A stretch of 64,000 bases of DNA, taken from positions 16,084,531-16,148,530 of the forward strand of contig CM040099.1 in the NCBI GenBank assembly GCA_022496805.1, in the 5' to 3' direction. Shown here piece after piece: positions 23,646 to 35,857 of the stretch. Source of the DNA: Pohlia nutans. Taxonomy: Eukaryota > Streptophyta > Bryopsida > Bryales > Mniaceae. The position numbers and the translations under genes were made by a program. Position 1 is the first letter of the stretch; every line of letters begins with the position of its first letter. The notes under the pieces are model-generated. The model was not told the origin of the DNA and searched no databases. It worked only from the letters and a program-made list of their open reading frames with translations.

Positions 23646-24013
23646 GTTTAGTAAATATAAAGGTCTTTGATTTATACTAAGCTTTACAAGGGGCTCAAGT
23701 TATATGCCTAAACATAGCAACACTCTAAAATAATACTTGAATGAGTTTATCACTATGAATAATTCTATGTTTAGATTTATGAGAAACAAAATCTTATTAA
23801 TATAAATTGTACTAACAAGCTATTAATATTTATATATCAATGTAAAATTGCGATCTATTGTAAAGTGTTGTATTTATACATGTCCACATCTTTTGCTTTG
23901 TGGATTAATTTTAGAAGATCAAAATAAACGTAAAAGTGTGAATTAAAATTAAATGAAAAAAATGTAAAATTTTGAATTAAATTATTATAGTTCATGACCA
24001 ACCTCTTACTTTA

Positions 24014-24388
24014 AAGCATCCTCACCGCAATTCTAGATTCTGTATCTGGAAAGGGATGAGTCTTTTTCCGATTTCCAGATACAGTACTAGACGCACCGCG
24101 GACTCTTGGAAAAGTAAAACTGCAAACCTCGTTTTAGCATGTTCCCTCTTCAAACTCTAATACAACACTTCGAAATCGCCGCGGAGGTGAAAATAAGTAA
24201 AAAAATCGAATAAAATGAGCAATGCGGATAGCAACTTTCAATCCTAAAAAACAAAGCCAGTATCCAAGATTCGGGATCCAGTCTAGGAAAATTTTGCCGA
24301 TACGGGACTACGGTGCGAGGGTTTTCACTGCTATCTAAATGAAGTTTGTCTAGATACAGATACGGGATACCCCGCGGTGAAGATGCTC
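24014..24388. mobile_element. PIF/Harbinger-like MITE O
   Basis: 375 bp with ends AAGCATCCTCACCGC and GCGGTGAAGATGCTC, flanked by TTA at 24011-24013 and 24389-24391. Its ends and length resemble the element at 32109-32487 (379 bp, TAA flanks), so both are assigned to one PIF/Harbinger-type group. Confidence 0.7.
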
Positions 24389-26176
24389 TTATATGAAAAG
24401 TAAAAAACCAAGATAAACGTAAAGGTTTAAACAATCATTCCAATTAATATTCTACTTTTTGAATAATTTAATTTTTGAATAAATATTTAGATTAAAACTC
24501 AAATATTCAAATAGTTTTAGAAATGTAAACAAAAATAATATAATTATATTAATCTATACCTAAATTTCAATTAAACTTAAAATCAAATCAAATATAAATT
24601 TAAATCAAATTTAGAACAAGGGCTACGCGATGCTGCGCACAACCGTCGACGTAAATCATAATCTATCATGCCCTTTGGTACAAACTCCGTATTTTATAAT
24701 TTGAATATAAATTAAAATATTTCACAATGAAGTGACTATTGCGGCACTTGCCAAAGAAGTTTGGAGGGTGAGTTACACTTTGAAATGCTCACCTTCAAGA
24801 AGTAAATAAATAAAAAAGTATATTTATATGTATATTTAGAAATCCGCGAGCAAGGCTGACGCCGACGCCGACCGATTCCCTTTGTAATTTTTTTGGGTAA
24901 AAACCCTCTCCAAGTACCTCGTCGACGGAATTATAGTAAAGTTAAAAACAAAGCTACTCGTTTTGGGATGATGGTTTGCAATGTGTAAATTTGAAAATTT
25001 CTTGAAGACCACTTTGTGGAAAAAAATTCCAAAAAAATCAAAACTAACAAGTAAGAAATGAAAGGTGTCCATATAAAAATGAAGTAAAATATAAATTACA
25101 CAAAAAATGAATGAAGTCAATCTTTGCTTTTGTTTTAAAAATATGTCAATTGATTTTTAAATATTGTTTGAAATAACTTTTGCAATAACCTTTTGAATAG
25201 CTATTTGTATAACCTTTCAAACAACCTTTCAAGTTTCCAAGTTCAACTTCAATCTCTTCCTTCTTTTCATGACCAAATAGGACCAATAATACCAAAGGGC
25301 ATGATGACGACGACGACGATTTTCCTTCATATTTTCCTGGGGTAAAACCCTCTCCGAGTTCCTCGTCGACGGAATGAAAAGTTTTCTAAAATTGAAAACT
25401 CAAATTTCCATTGCAATTCCTATGTCTTCACAATAAAAAACAAAGTTGTGAAAATAATTCATGTCTAACTTTTACTTTAAATTAAATTAATAATAAGTAA
25501 ACAAGCGGCTAGTCGCGTAGTCTCTGCCTTAAAAACAAATGTTTTTACTGTCCAACTATGTAACTTGTAGGAATAGGTTAAAACGTTCAGGGGAAAATTG
25601 AGAAGGCGAAAGTAAAACATTGTGGTAAAAATCGTTAAAAGGTAAAAAGTAAATGTAAAACAAGAAGTAAAAAAGATATTGTGGTAATTTCTGACAGTTC
25701 ACTAACTCACTAACTCCTCACTGTTCACTAACTCCTGAAAACGCAGCGTTTTCGTGGTCTCTTCCCTGTAGGAGCAGAGACAATAAATAAATAAACATAA
25801 ATTACTTATAAACCCGAGTATGTTTGATGTTTGTTTCTATTCAAAAGCTAGACGTTATTTTCGTGAAATTAAAATAAAAACTTAGATATGTTCAAATGAA
25901 TTTAAAATCAAATAATAATTTAAGATTCAAAACTGATCGACCAAAATACTTAATATAATAAGATAAAATTAAATGTAAAAAATATGATTGATACAATATT
26001 TAAGGAATTTTGATGAAAGTGAGAGTATGGAACATTATCGTCAACCACAAATAATCTGTATGTTGCAATTTGGGGCAAATGCATCGTAGAGTGTACCAAC
26101 TTTTGAACAAAGATTCTACTAAGATTTAGTGTACCTTAGTGCATTTTATTATAAACATTATTTTTCAAACCATTTT
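24389..26176. other. AT-rich non-coding stretch with short dispersed repeats
   Basis: Contains two copies (24841-24935 and 25292-25375) of a block with ACCCTCTCCRAGTWCCTCG and GTCGACGGAAT, also seen inverted at 59652-59725 after the kinase gene, and repeat M copy 1 at 25503-25790. No gene is supported. Confidence 0.5.
25503..25790. repeat. Dispersed repeat M, copy 1
   Basis: Starts AAGCGGCTAGTCGCGTAG and ends GGAGCAGAGACAATAA. The same outer blocks are at 32551-32690, but this copy carries about 150 bp of extra internal sequence. CTCTGCC and its complement at the ends suggest degenerate inverted termini. Confidence 0.5.
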
Positions 26177-26180
26177 TTAA

Positions 26181-26772
26181 CCCTTAAACATCTTTAGGCT
26201 TTTTTGGATTTTACACTTAATTGCCTAACCATGTAAATTTTTCATGATGTATAAATGTAAACTTTGTTTTATCATCTGTCATTACCTTTTTGCATTGTAG
26301 ATTTTTTACTATATATTTTATAGGAAGTTAGCTTCATGCATGTGTGATCCAATTAGAAAGAGGATAATTCGTGAAATTTTTATGTCTCATTTCATGTTGT
26401 AGTGATTCACCCAAACTTTTGGTCTAAAGTGCTTTTAAAAAAGTCAACTCATAAAATTTAGCAACCAAAAAATCTCTAAAAATCATTACAGTTAGAACAT
26501 TATATTTCAACCAATCACATCAAATTTCATGCACGGATTGTCAATATCTTATTTGTAATCAAATTACAAAAGAATTTTGATTTTTAAGTTTCAAATTTTA
26601 TAAAAACAATATTAGTGATAGCAATCACACGTCTAGCCGTATAGATAGAATCTAATATTCATAATGTACAACTTTTATTCATATATCAAGTTCAAAATAT
26701 CCCTTTTCGTTGCATTTTAAACTGCATGTTTGCAAAACTACCCAATTTGGACATAGGTGAGGACGTCAAGGG
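26181..26772 (+). mobile_element. Family F TTAA element, copy F1
   Basis: 592 bp, flanked by TTAA at 26177-26180 and 26773-26776, with ends CCCTTAAACATC and GGACGTCAAGGG. A partial relative, F2, is at 39600-40025 (shared TTTTTATGTCTCATTTCATG and TATTCATATATCAAGTTC blocks). It has no coding capacity. Confidence 0.75.
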
Positions 26773-26776
26773 TTAA

Positions 26777-26940
26777 AAAACATCATTGCTTTTGAAAATG
26801 TTATAGGTCTAAATGTAAGTGAGGTATAGAAATCTCAATTGCACAATCTTGCAGTGTATGTGTTGTCAATGACATGAATCAAATTCGGAATCATTTGGCT
26901 ATATAGATTGCAATATCATAATGTCTCAGTGTTGAAAGAT
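26777..26940. repeat. Dispersed repeat shared with 47190-47346
   Basis: Contains GAGGTATAGAAATCTCAAT and CTATATAGATTG. The same series of blocks is found in reverse orientation at 47190-47346, beside another TTAA end. It is probably part of a further decayed element. Confidence 0.5.
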
Positions 26941-27023
26941 GATGCTGGAATGTTCCTAACATTACAATAGAAATGAAATTATATTTCTAAACTTACTCAA
27001 ATGATAAGAAATTAAACCATTAA

Positions 27024-27419
27024 CAACACAGAATTCGCTATTTACGCACGTGGCCATATAATCATGCACTTGGTCCCCGAGAGCATAATTTTTTTTGTGT
27101 AACTTTTTTTTTAAAAACCGACAGTTGTTGTCTTTCTTCAATCCCTTACATTGTAAAAAAATAATTATTTTAATTATTTTTTATTCTTATCTTTATCTTT
27201 TCTTTTATCTTTTCTTTTTTATCTTGATTTCTTTCTTGATTTCTTTCTTGATTTCTTTCTTGTCTTCTTTCTTGTCTTCTTTCTTGTCTCCCTCTTGTCT
27301 TTCTTCTTGTCTTCCTTTTGTCTTTCTTCTCGTCTTCCTTTTTTTCTTTGTTGTCTTTTTCTTCTTCTACTTTTTCTTCAGTTGGGGGTGCTGAACCCTA
27401 AACAATGGAAGCAAGCCGG

Positions 27420-27451
<32 letters not shown>

Positions 27452-28387
27452 GTTTTTTTTTTTTTCTCTCTTCTTCTTGGGAGATGAAGATAGGAATGGA
27501 GAAGGGATGGAGAGAGAGATGAAGATAGAAATGAGGGAGATGAGAGGGCTTTAAGGTGCGCGGCCGCGCACCCCAACACCTAAAAATAGAAATTTTTGAA
27601 AAAGTCAAAAAAAGTCAAAAGAAAAGTTTTTTTTGTTTTTTTTTGTTTTTTTTTGGCGACTCCCATTTAGAATTCAGCAGCACCCCACGGCCAAGAAGAA
27701 GAGGAAATTTTGTTATTTTTATTTTTATTTTTTGGAGGGGGGGGCAGCTGCCATGTAGGGTTCAGCAGCACCCCACGGCCAAGAAGAAGAGAGAGAAAAA
27801 AAAAGCTTTTTTTTTGTTGTTGTTGTTGTTGTTGTTGGGGGGGCAGCTGCCATTTAGGGTTCAGCAACACCCTACGGCCAAGAAGAAGAGAGAAAACAAA
27901 AAAAAAAAAAAAAAAAAAAAAAAACCACTTTTTATTTTTTTTGTTTTTGTTTCTGTTTTTGGGGGCAGCTGCCATTTTGAGGTTCAACAACACCCCACGG
28001 CCAAAAAAAAAGTTTTTTTTTTTTTTTTTTTTTTTTTTCGGCTTGCTTCCATTGTTTAGGGTTCAGTACCCCCAACTGAAGAAAAAGTAGAAGAAGAAAA
28101 AGACAACAAAGACAAAAAGGAAGACAAGAAGAAAGACAAGAAGAAAGACAAGAAGGAGACAAGCAAGAAATCAAGATAAATTAAAAAAAAGGTTAAAAAA
28201 AAGATTAAAAAAAAGATAAAGATAAGAATAAAAAATAATTAAAATAATTATTTTTTTACAATGTAAAGGATTGAAGAAAGACAACATTGATGTTTTTTAA
28301 AGAACTATTTAATCAACTTTTTTTAAAGTCAAATATGTTGATGAAATGAGCGCACTTGGCCAAGTGCATAAATAGTGAATTGCGTGT
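27024..28387. mobile_element. 1.36-kb fold-back element with polypurine/polypyrimidine arms, TTAA-flanked
   Basis: Flanked by TTAA at 27020-27023 and 28388-28391. The outer arms (about 27024-27440 and 28010-28387) are inverted copies: CAATTCACTATTTATGC-type outer ends, then AATAATTATTTTAATTATT, then a long CTTT/GAAA tract, then GGGTTCAGYACCCCCAACTG. The centre holds about five tandem ~100-bp units of GCAGCTGCCATTTAGGGTTC and CACCCCACGGCCAAGAAG separated by long A and T runs. Folded, it would make a stem of several hundred base pairs. Reading frames through it are low-complexity and not genes. Confidence 0.75.
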
Positions 28388-28391
28388 TTAA

Positions 28392-28931
28392 CCCCTAAAT
28401 GGCAAAGGCGGTAAGTGCAAAACTTAAATGTGTTATAAAATGTTATTTCTGCAAGCTCGATGAAGTTTGGTCCAAAAGAGAAAATGAAAATCATGATGTT
28501 ATCCACGTAATTAGCCGTACGATCAAACATTCATGAAAATGTTTTAGATACTCATTTAATGAATTTAGAAGCATATACAATTTAGTATCCACCAAAATTA
28601 CAAATTTTATTTTTAGAATGTAAAATTTGGTATATTTGTTAAAACTAGACATTCTATTCCAAAATTCGTAAAATAACGTTTTCCAAAGGAGAGAACATCA
28701 TTAGTTTCCTGAAATAAATTTTATAACATAACACATTATATATTGAGGTCTTTGTCTTTGAAAAATTCTCCTTGGTTTAGGGTATAACTCGGATTGACAT
28801 GATTCAAATTGGGTTGGAAAGTAGACCTATTTGAAAATGTTTTTTGTTTTATATAAAAATATATTTTTCAACTGAGGCAGCTTGTTAAAAAAGGGTTACA
28901 ACCATAGAATGGTCATTTGGTCACTGAGGGG
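28392..28931 (+). mobile_element. Family E TTAA element, copy E1
   Basis: 540 bp, flanked by TTAA at 28388-28391 (shared with the fold-back element) and 28932-28935, with ends CCCCTAAATGGCAAAGG and GGTCACTGAGGGG. Its full-length partner E2, in reverse orientation, is at 62998-63539. Confidence 0.8.
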
Positions 28932-28935
28932 TTAA

Positions 28936-31322
28936 GTGATTCAAACACATCATATGAACACATGGGTATAAAAAAAATTAATTCATATCTTTCATATGTT
29001 CAAAAAAGGCTGAAATATCAACAAGTAGTCTAAAAAGTGTCCCGTTAGACCCAAAAAGCAAAAAGTGTCCAGAATTGACTTGTGCCCTAAAACTATTTTC
29101 AAAAAATTAGGACTTCAACTTGGATTGTCATGGAAATTTTACCATGAAAACTAAAACTCAAGGGATATATAATTGAACAATTTTGATTGAAAACAGACAT
29201 CAAGTGAAGGACAAATAGTCTTCCAAAGTTGCAACTATCAAAAAGCACTTTGATGGACTAAAATCGAACTCCACTAACAAAAATGATTCCTAGAAAGTCA
29301 TTTCATCTTGGATTGATCTGAAAATTTACCACAAAAACTAGAAGAGTAAAGGCATTTTTTTCTACAAGTTTTATCAAAATTGGACACCGGATGCAAAAAA
29401 TACAAATATTTGAAGTTGAAAGTAGCCCAAAAATGTTAAAAATTTAATTGGCCATCGAGAGCACTAGCAAGTTAAAATATGATAGCATTGGCAAAATGGA
29501 AAATATAATGAACTACGAGTATAAGTCAACTATACATCAACTACGTACATAACTGAACCGTTGTTTGTCAAAACTGATTTGTCGTAAAACTTCAAAACTT
29601 CCGTTTTAATAGCAGTTTGTCAAATTTCTATCCAAACTTTGATTGTATAAATCCTCCATGTTTGGTTTGTAATTTTGAAAATTCATTAAGAGTCTCTTAA
29701 AAAATATATTATTTGAAAGAATATCCAAAAAGAAAAACATCAAAAAAAAATCCTAAAATTAATGAATTAGCTAAAAATACAGAATAATTTATTTCAAATG
29801 CTTAACGATTTATTTGAATGTATGAAAAAATCATAACTCAAGATTACATGAAATACAATATCTTTCATGAAATTTGAATGAAACTAGGGTGCACTATGAT
29901 ATGTAGTGTTTTTGAGGAATCTAATGTATCTACAAGAATGTATTAACCATTATTATTTTATATTTGCTTATGGTGTCTTGAAAATTTGAAACTATCACCT
30001 TCTAGTGCGTTGCAATGGAAAAGAAGGTACACCATACCATGCATCCACCCTTTGGATTGTTCTTGCATCCAATTTGTATTATATGCGTGACCTTAGAATT
30101 ACTCCTTCTATCCCAAGTTATTTTTGACATCAAAATTTTGTATTAAGATGAACATTAAAAATCTATAGCACATCTACACGAAAGTTAGAATTTGTTTCAA
30201 ATTTTTAAAATCAAATTTCCAAGACTTTGATATTATACACTATCACATATGGGAGAGTGCTTGAAATTTGAAGGCAATCATTATCCGCAAGAACCTCCTT
30301 CCATATCCTGAATTGGAAGCAATCGATTGTTGCATTCCAGTCGGGAACCAAGCCTAACAAAGATGTATACAACATCACATCGAACAATTAACAGACAACT
30401 TGTAGTTTAATAAGGTCTAGTTATAATTCCATATAATGCATTTTAAGGTTCCATGTGCTTTGTTGAATGTGCTTCTAAGTTGATTCTAAACATATTTCTA
30501 GCAATCATAATTATTTCACATAGTAAAACACCCTTGAATATAGCTTTGAAGCACGAGGAATTTACTATACAATAATTTTCATAATGATGTATAAAAGTCT
30601 AGTATTAAAGGAGGAGAGGGCTATTGAATTTGGTTAGAGTATTTGAAAGTACTCTATCATTAACAAATAACCTAATAATGTGTCTTTCTGATGACCCTAC
30701 AACTTAGTTCTAATATTCTCAAATCAAAATGAATTAAATACACTTTCTTCGTTATAATTTAATTCTTTTCAAATTACGTTCTTCAAGTTTTTGGAATTTA
30801 GCTTTGAGTTTCCAGATTTTTTTTATTTAATATTTTTTATGTGAGTTGTATTATATGTAAATGTGTAAATGATTGCAAAAAGGTAATTGATTTCGATATA
30901 ATTATTTAAATTTTCTCAAATTAGTTTTTGGGGTTTAGGTTTATGTTTATGGATTTTTTTTAAATTTATATGTTTTCATGTCTGTTTTGCAAAAAGATAA
31001 TTTATTGCAAAGTCGCACCTAAATCAATAAATCTAGTCAGCCATACTACTAATCCTACAACAATTCCTATAAAAATTCCATGATTTTGAATCCTATCTTA
31101 TTACTAAAAAACCAAATACTCCAACATTTATACATGCCTGTATTCTTTTAAACTACTCTTCGTCCATTTTAAATGCCCTATATTACATGTAATACAATTA
31201 AAAATATTTGCTATGATGATTTCATATTATCCTTTGTTTTTTTGCAAATAGTTCCAAATCTTTCCACACAATGAACCCCGGGTTTTGAATTCAAATCAGC
31301 ACCGGCATGCTTGATTTAACCC
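28936..31322. other. AT-rich stretch without recognised features
   Basis: About 2.4 kb of AT-rich sequence. I found no long open frame, no terminal repeats and no similarity to the other families beyond simple A/T tracts. It may be decayed transposon DNA. Confidence 0.4.
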
Positions 31323-31326
31323 TTAA

Positions 31327-31906
31327 CCCCTAAACGTACCAGGGTGTCCCTGGAATTGACAATTTGAGAAAAAACATTATAAACTACCATTTAGAAGAAT
31401 ATTCTGGAATTGATATACAAATGAAAGTTCTAGATCTTGAATTTTAGATTCCATCCGTACGGTTTGATTCACTAATACAATCACCAATATTTAATTATAA
31501 AATTTGAAAGTTAAAATTAAAAATTCCTTCTAAATTCGATTACAAACTAAATTTCAATAATTTTTGAGTAAAATTTGTTGGAATGAGTTTGAAATGAGAT
31601 ACTCTTAAATGTGGTGATACTTTGAAATTTTTGTGTTTCTGAAATTTATGACCTCATTTTTCACGATTCCACTTTGAACTAGAGTCAATGCAATTTTGGC
31701 TTGGTCAACGACTTGACATACTTCTACATTTGTAATTTTAGAAAAATATGTACTCTAGTATGACTAAATCCAGCCATTAGATAGGACAACAACTTGGTGA
31801 AGAATCTCCAAAAAGTTGGATGAGTTTCATCCAAGCATTAATGAGAACGTGAGAAGGCTTTGAATTCATTTGTGATCCAATTTCTGGACTCTGGGACGTT
31901 TAGGGG
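31327..31906 (+). mobile_element. Family C TTAA element, copy C1 (full length)
   Basis: 580 bp, flanked by TTAA at 31323-31326 and 31907-31910, with ends CCCCTAAACGTACCAGG and CTGGGACGTTTAGGGG. It matches C2 (61497-62075, 579 bp) in the same orientation along its length. Confidence 0.8.
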
Positions 31907-32108
31907 TTAAAGGACATACTAGTGATATGTAGGCAACATAAATTTATTATTTATTATTTATTATTTATTATTTTTTTAAATTTAAATTTTAACTTTTTTG
32001 GTTTGCTGGTGAGGGCATGCTCAAGTTGCCCAATTAGGATACGGGAGTTTGATGTGAACCTGGGTCGATAAAGGCTTGATCCCCCATCAAGGTCTGAGCC
32101 AGGCCTAA

Positions 32109-32487
32109 GAGCATCATCAATGCAGAAACTGCAAAGAGCCACCGTATCGCAGATTTTGAGGTTCAACTGCAGGGCCGCCTGTGTTCTATCCCGCATATTG
32201 ATGCCTCCCTTCCAACCCGCGGTCCGGAATGAACACTGTAAACCTGCCACCTCATGCAAAACAACAAGAAATGAACGACACAGCTGCGCGGACTACTCTT
32301 CCTGGGCCAAGGTAGCGGGCGCATGAGGAATCCTGAAAATAGCTGCCAAGACCGAAGAAGTGGCGTGTGTAGGAGCGAGAAGGGCGGTGCTGTTCCTGCA
32401 TTGGAACGGCCAAAAACTTGTTGGGAGCCCCACCGCAGAAAAGGTAACGGACATGCGCCTTCTTCTGCGGTGGGTTGATGATGCTCT
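32109..32487. mobile_element. PIF/Harbinger-like MITE P
   Basis: 379 bp with ends GAGCATCATCAATGCAG and CTGCGGTGGGTTGATGATGC (the latter running into TC), flanked by TAA at 32106-32108 and 32488-32490. The 3-bp TAA duplication and GAGCATC termini fit PIF/Harbinger; compare 24014-24388. Confidence 0.75.
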
Positions 32488-32550
32488 AAGCTGGGCCTAT
32501 TGAACCGTACATAATATAAATTCAGGTTGACATGCAATTTAAAAAACAAG

Positions 32551-32690
32551 CGCCTTATTGCGTAGTATCTGCCTTTGTATTTACCCTAGATTTATTTTTA
32601 CATCTTGTTTGTATTTTCCAGTCATGCAACTCCTTACAAAACAAAGCGTTTCCATAGTCTCTCTCATGGTGGGGCAGAGATAATAAGAAC
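32551..32690. repeat. Dispersed repeat M, copy 2
   Basis: Outer blocks AAGCGCCTTATTGCGTAG and GGGGCAGAGATAATAA match those of 25503-25790 without the extra internal sequence. Confidence 0.5.
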
Positions 32691-32780
32691 CCTGCTCAAA
32701 AAGGTATGAGCTAGGCTACTAAAATCTCAGACAAGATGTACAACTATCTCTTGCTCCCACATAGTAGCATAATAACTACA

Positions 32781-33224
32781 TAACATTCAGTAGCCTTCAA
32801 AGAGACTGCCTTTTCAGTTTCATCCACCTTTATATATAGAGTGACCAGTGATTTCTACTAATTGAATGAACTATTGAATCAAATAAACAATAACAAAATA
32901 TTGTTGAATGAGAATGAATCAAATAAACAATGACAAAACATTGTTGAGTGAGAATGAACCAAATAAACAATCACGAAACACTATTGAGTTGAGAATCAAT
33001 CAAATAAACAATGACAAAAAACACTGTTGAACACATTGAATGAGTGCTTTCGATTACTGTGCACCATGGTTGCTTGCTCTTGCTTAATGCCACGTGCCCC
33101 TATAGCTACTGATTTGATGTGGAATATCCCACATCATTTCATTGAGGGGGATGAATTGATGTGGGATATTCCACATCATTCTCTTGGAGGGAGGCAGTAC
33201 ACACAAAGGCTACTGAATGTTATG
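32781..33224. mobile_element. Repeat L copy 2, with internal tandem units
   Basis: Ends CATAACATTCAGTAGCCTT and its exact complement. It has the same block order as the copy in the PHS1 intron (2948-3267) but is longer because a unit containing GAATCAAATAAACAATGAC is repeated about four times at 32878-33020. The internal palindrome around GTGGAATATCCCACATC is kept. Confidence 0.65.
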
Positions 33225-33411
33225 TAACCTCACACAAGAGGAAACATTAATGAAAAACATGACTGATCAAAAAAATTCATCAATATTTTATACTGGGAAG
33301 AGATCAACATATCAACAAAAGGAAAAGTGGAGACATTTCTCCCATAAAGGAAAGTGAGAAGAACAACTCAGAAAATTTCACCAGAAGTCAAAATTTGCAG
33401 AAAAGGTTTAA

Positions 33412-33950
33412 CCCTTTAGCGCGCCGGCATCTAGATTCTGGACGCCGGATGAATTTCAGCAGCTCGATTTCTGTAGGTACCGGATGTTTTTCATCCATTT
33501 TTTATTTTTTCATTCTTGTGCTAGTTGAATACCATTTGTACGGTACGGATCTTCCAAATAAGATAATGTGAATTTTTGAATATTTACAAAAGTGATTAAT
33601 GTCAAGTTTCAATCTTAGTTCAAAAAGAAAGACCTTAAATATGATTTTCCATAGTAAGTAGAATCAAATAATGGAAACCATACCATCTCGTAGTGCATGT
33701 CATTCTAATTTCATTACAATATTTTTAAATTTTTTTGTGTTAATTTTGTATTTTTAATTGAATTTCAAGAGAAAACCTTGCAAAATTACTTTAAAAATAT
33801 TAATAATAAATATGATGAATCCAACCGTACGGATGTTATCTACACATTGACATTTACAACTTTGTTTTGTACATCAACTCCATTTTCGTTTTTCATCGAC
33901 CATTTTATAACAAATCTTTGAAAACAGTGTTGAATCGGGACGTTAAAGGG
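33412..33950 (+). mobile_element. Family D TTAA element, copy D1
   Basis: 539 bp, flanked by TTAA at 33408-33411 and 33951-33954, with ends CCCTTTAGCGCGCC and GGACGTTAAAGGG. The copies are 538 bp (D3) and 537 bp (D2). The copia fragment begins immediately after the right TTAA. Confidence 0.8.
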
Positions 33951-33954
33951 TTAA

Positions 33955-34354
33955 GTGTCATCATTGTGGAAAACCAGGACACTATATCAAGAATTGTCAA
34001 ATTAAGAAAGTTGTAGAAGTTGTTGCAAGAAGAAAAAATGCTTTTGTAAGTCAAATAAATAAATGAGATAATAAATTATATATGACAATAACTAAATTGC
34101 CAACAAATTATGATTCCACTTGGTATATCAATATCGGTACAACACAACATATGGCTTACGATAGAAATATATTTATTTCATATAAATCATGGGATAAAGG
34201 GAATGTAGTATTTCTAAGGGATGATTTTTCACATGGCATATGTGAAGAAGGAGAAGTAAAAACTACATTACAAAATGGTGAAGAGAAAACCATATTGAAG
34301 GTACTATACGTACTTGGTCTCAAAAAAGAATTTGTTTTCAATAAAACAATTTGA
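33955..34354 (+). pseudogene. Ty1/copia gag-protease remnant
   Basis: Translation of 33956 onward gives the gag zinc knuckle CHHCGKPGHYIKNC (CX2CX4HX4C), an in-frame stop, then STWYINIGTTQHM, which corresponds to the copia protease start W-x-D-S-G-A-T-x-H-M, and ICEEGEVKTTLQNGEEKT and VLYVLGLKK typical of the segment before integrase. The catalytic Asp-Ser-Gly has become Asn-Ile-Gly, and no integrase or reverse transcriptase follows. It is an old inactive fragment. Its left border coincides with family-D element D1. Confidence 0.8.
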
Positions 34355-35074
34355 TAGAACGGGTGGAACATTGACAATAAAAAATAATTGATGTCTACTT
34401 AAGAATCAACATGGGTATATAATTAACTACATGTTATGTTAATCAAAATACAAGAAAACATCCTCTTCTTCAACTACTTGTAATTTTTTTAGATTTTAAT
34501 TGTCATTTCTTGCAATTCAAGCAAGAGTTTGATACTTTTACACCAACTTTTGGGAGTAGGATAGGATGCAATTTTTTTTTTAATCTTGACTTCAAATGCT
34601 TGTATCTTGCAATCTATTCAGTTAGATGTCACAATTTTCCTCCACACTCTTCTAGTAATAGTTTAGTACAAGAACCTATTGTTGGAAAATGAAAAATACA
34701 AATCAAGAAAAATTCTCATATGTTTGTTTTCATTCAAAAAGCGATACTATATTTGAGTGCAAATAATATATAAACTAATAAACATAAAAATTATGGTATA
34801 TGACATATTGAACAATGTGGGATTTTTTAAACTCAAAACCAATATTCATTTGTTAGAAATCAAAATCTAAAATTAATCAATCCAAATTCTCAGTTTTGTA
34901 GCCATTCAACCCATTCTAGATATATTCCATTTTTTAAACCTTTGACAAGGCAATCATTTTTACATGTTTATACACATCATTTAACTTTTGAAAGACCATA
35001 ATTATGTTTCACCAAAAAAACCACTCAAAAGTGCCATTTCTAGTACATCGAACAAAAACATCATACATATAATT

Positions 35075-35335
35075 TAGAAATTTGGAACTTTCAAAATGAA
35101 GAATGACACATATGAGAAAATTGATATCTTTGAAATGAAAGAAAAAAGAAAACATGAGAAATTTGGTACTTTTACAATAAAAAAAGGGAAATATGTGTAA
35201 TTTGATGCTTTTAAAATAAAACTAAAAGAACTTATGAGAAATTTGGCACTTTCGAAATGAAGAGAGGAACAAATGAGAAAATCAGGATTTCTGAAATGTA
35301 AAACAAAAGAAAACATGAGAAATTTGGTAAATAGA
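35075..35335. repeat. Tandem array of ~50-bp AT-rich units
   Basis: Degenerate units built on ATGAGAAATTTGGTACTTTT and AAAATGAAG repeat about five times, and similar single units reappear at 35452-35530, interrupted by the dispersed repeat at 35350. Open frames here are by-products of the repeat. Confidence 0.6.
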
Positions 35336-35349
35336 TATAAACTTTAGTT

Positions 35350-35452
35350 TTCTTTCGAGGTCGGCGTGAGTAAAGTGTCTATTCATCTTGACAATGAGCT
35401 AGTGCCCACCGGACAAAGGGCCATTGGTGCAAGACGACTCTCCCCTCGACAA
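35350..35452 (+). repeat. ~100-bp dispersed repeat (also at 20803-20940)
   Basis: Shares GGCGTGAGTAAAGTGTC, AGTGCCCACCGGACAAAGGG and CTCTCCCCTC-type blocks with the insertion inside element A8. It is not flanked by recognisable inverted ends; a SINE fragment or other retroposed RNA is possible. I could not identify it. Confidence 0.5.
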
Positions 35453-35534
35453 ATGAGAAAGTTGGTAATTTAAAATGAAAAAGGAGAATGTGTGTAATTT
35501 GGTGCTTTTTGAAATGAAAATTAAAAAAGGTATT

Positions 35535-35617
35535 GCTGGCTGTGGGGTTTGAACCCACGCATGCCTACGCATAGGCGATCTTAAGTCGCCCCCCTTAGAC
35601 CACTCGGGCAAGCCAGC
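35535..35617 (-). tRNA. tRNA-Leu (anticodon UAA)
   Basis: 83-nt class II tRNA on the minus strand. The acceptor stem GCTGGCT pairs with AGCCAGC. The D region is TTGCCCGAGTGGTCTAAGG (box A). The anticodon stem GGCGA/TCGCC encloses loop CTTAAGA with anticodon TAA. There is a long variable arm (about 15 nt), and the T arm is GTGGG TTCAAAC CCCAC (box B). CCA is not encoded and there is no intron. It lies about 240 bp upstream of PEX11 on the opposite strand. All stems are fully paired, so it is probably functional. Confidence 0.92.
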
Positions 35618-35857
35618 GGAGAGTAACATTACGAATACGCCCGCAGAGGGATTCGATCCCACAACGTCGTACTAAATTTCACTCTTCATGGAAGTGTGAT
35701 TCACATAGACCCTCCTCCTTTGATGTGAGCTGCGCAAATCTATTGAGCTATTTATTCTGAAGCTCTTGCGTAATCCGGCGGTGCCACCGTCTCTGTTACG
35801 TGTGCGGCTCGCGGTTTTGGTTGTGAATTGGCCGAGTTGCAAGTCAAACGATCGGCT

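Noticed and set aside
27095..28174. Several open frames rich in Phe, Ser, Lys on both strands
   Set aside because: They follow the polypyrimidine/polypurine arms and homopolymers of the fold-back element; low complexity.
35625..35690. Possible second tRNA beside tRNA-Leu (GGGATTCGATCCC resembles a T arm)
   Set aside because: No matching acceptor stem or anticodon arm at the proper distance on either strand.
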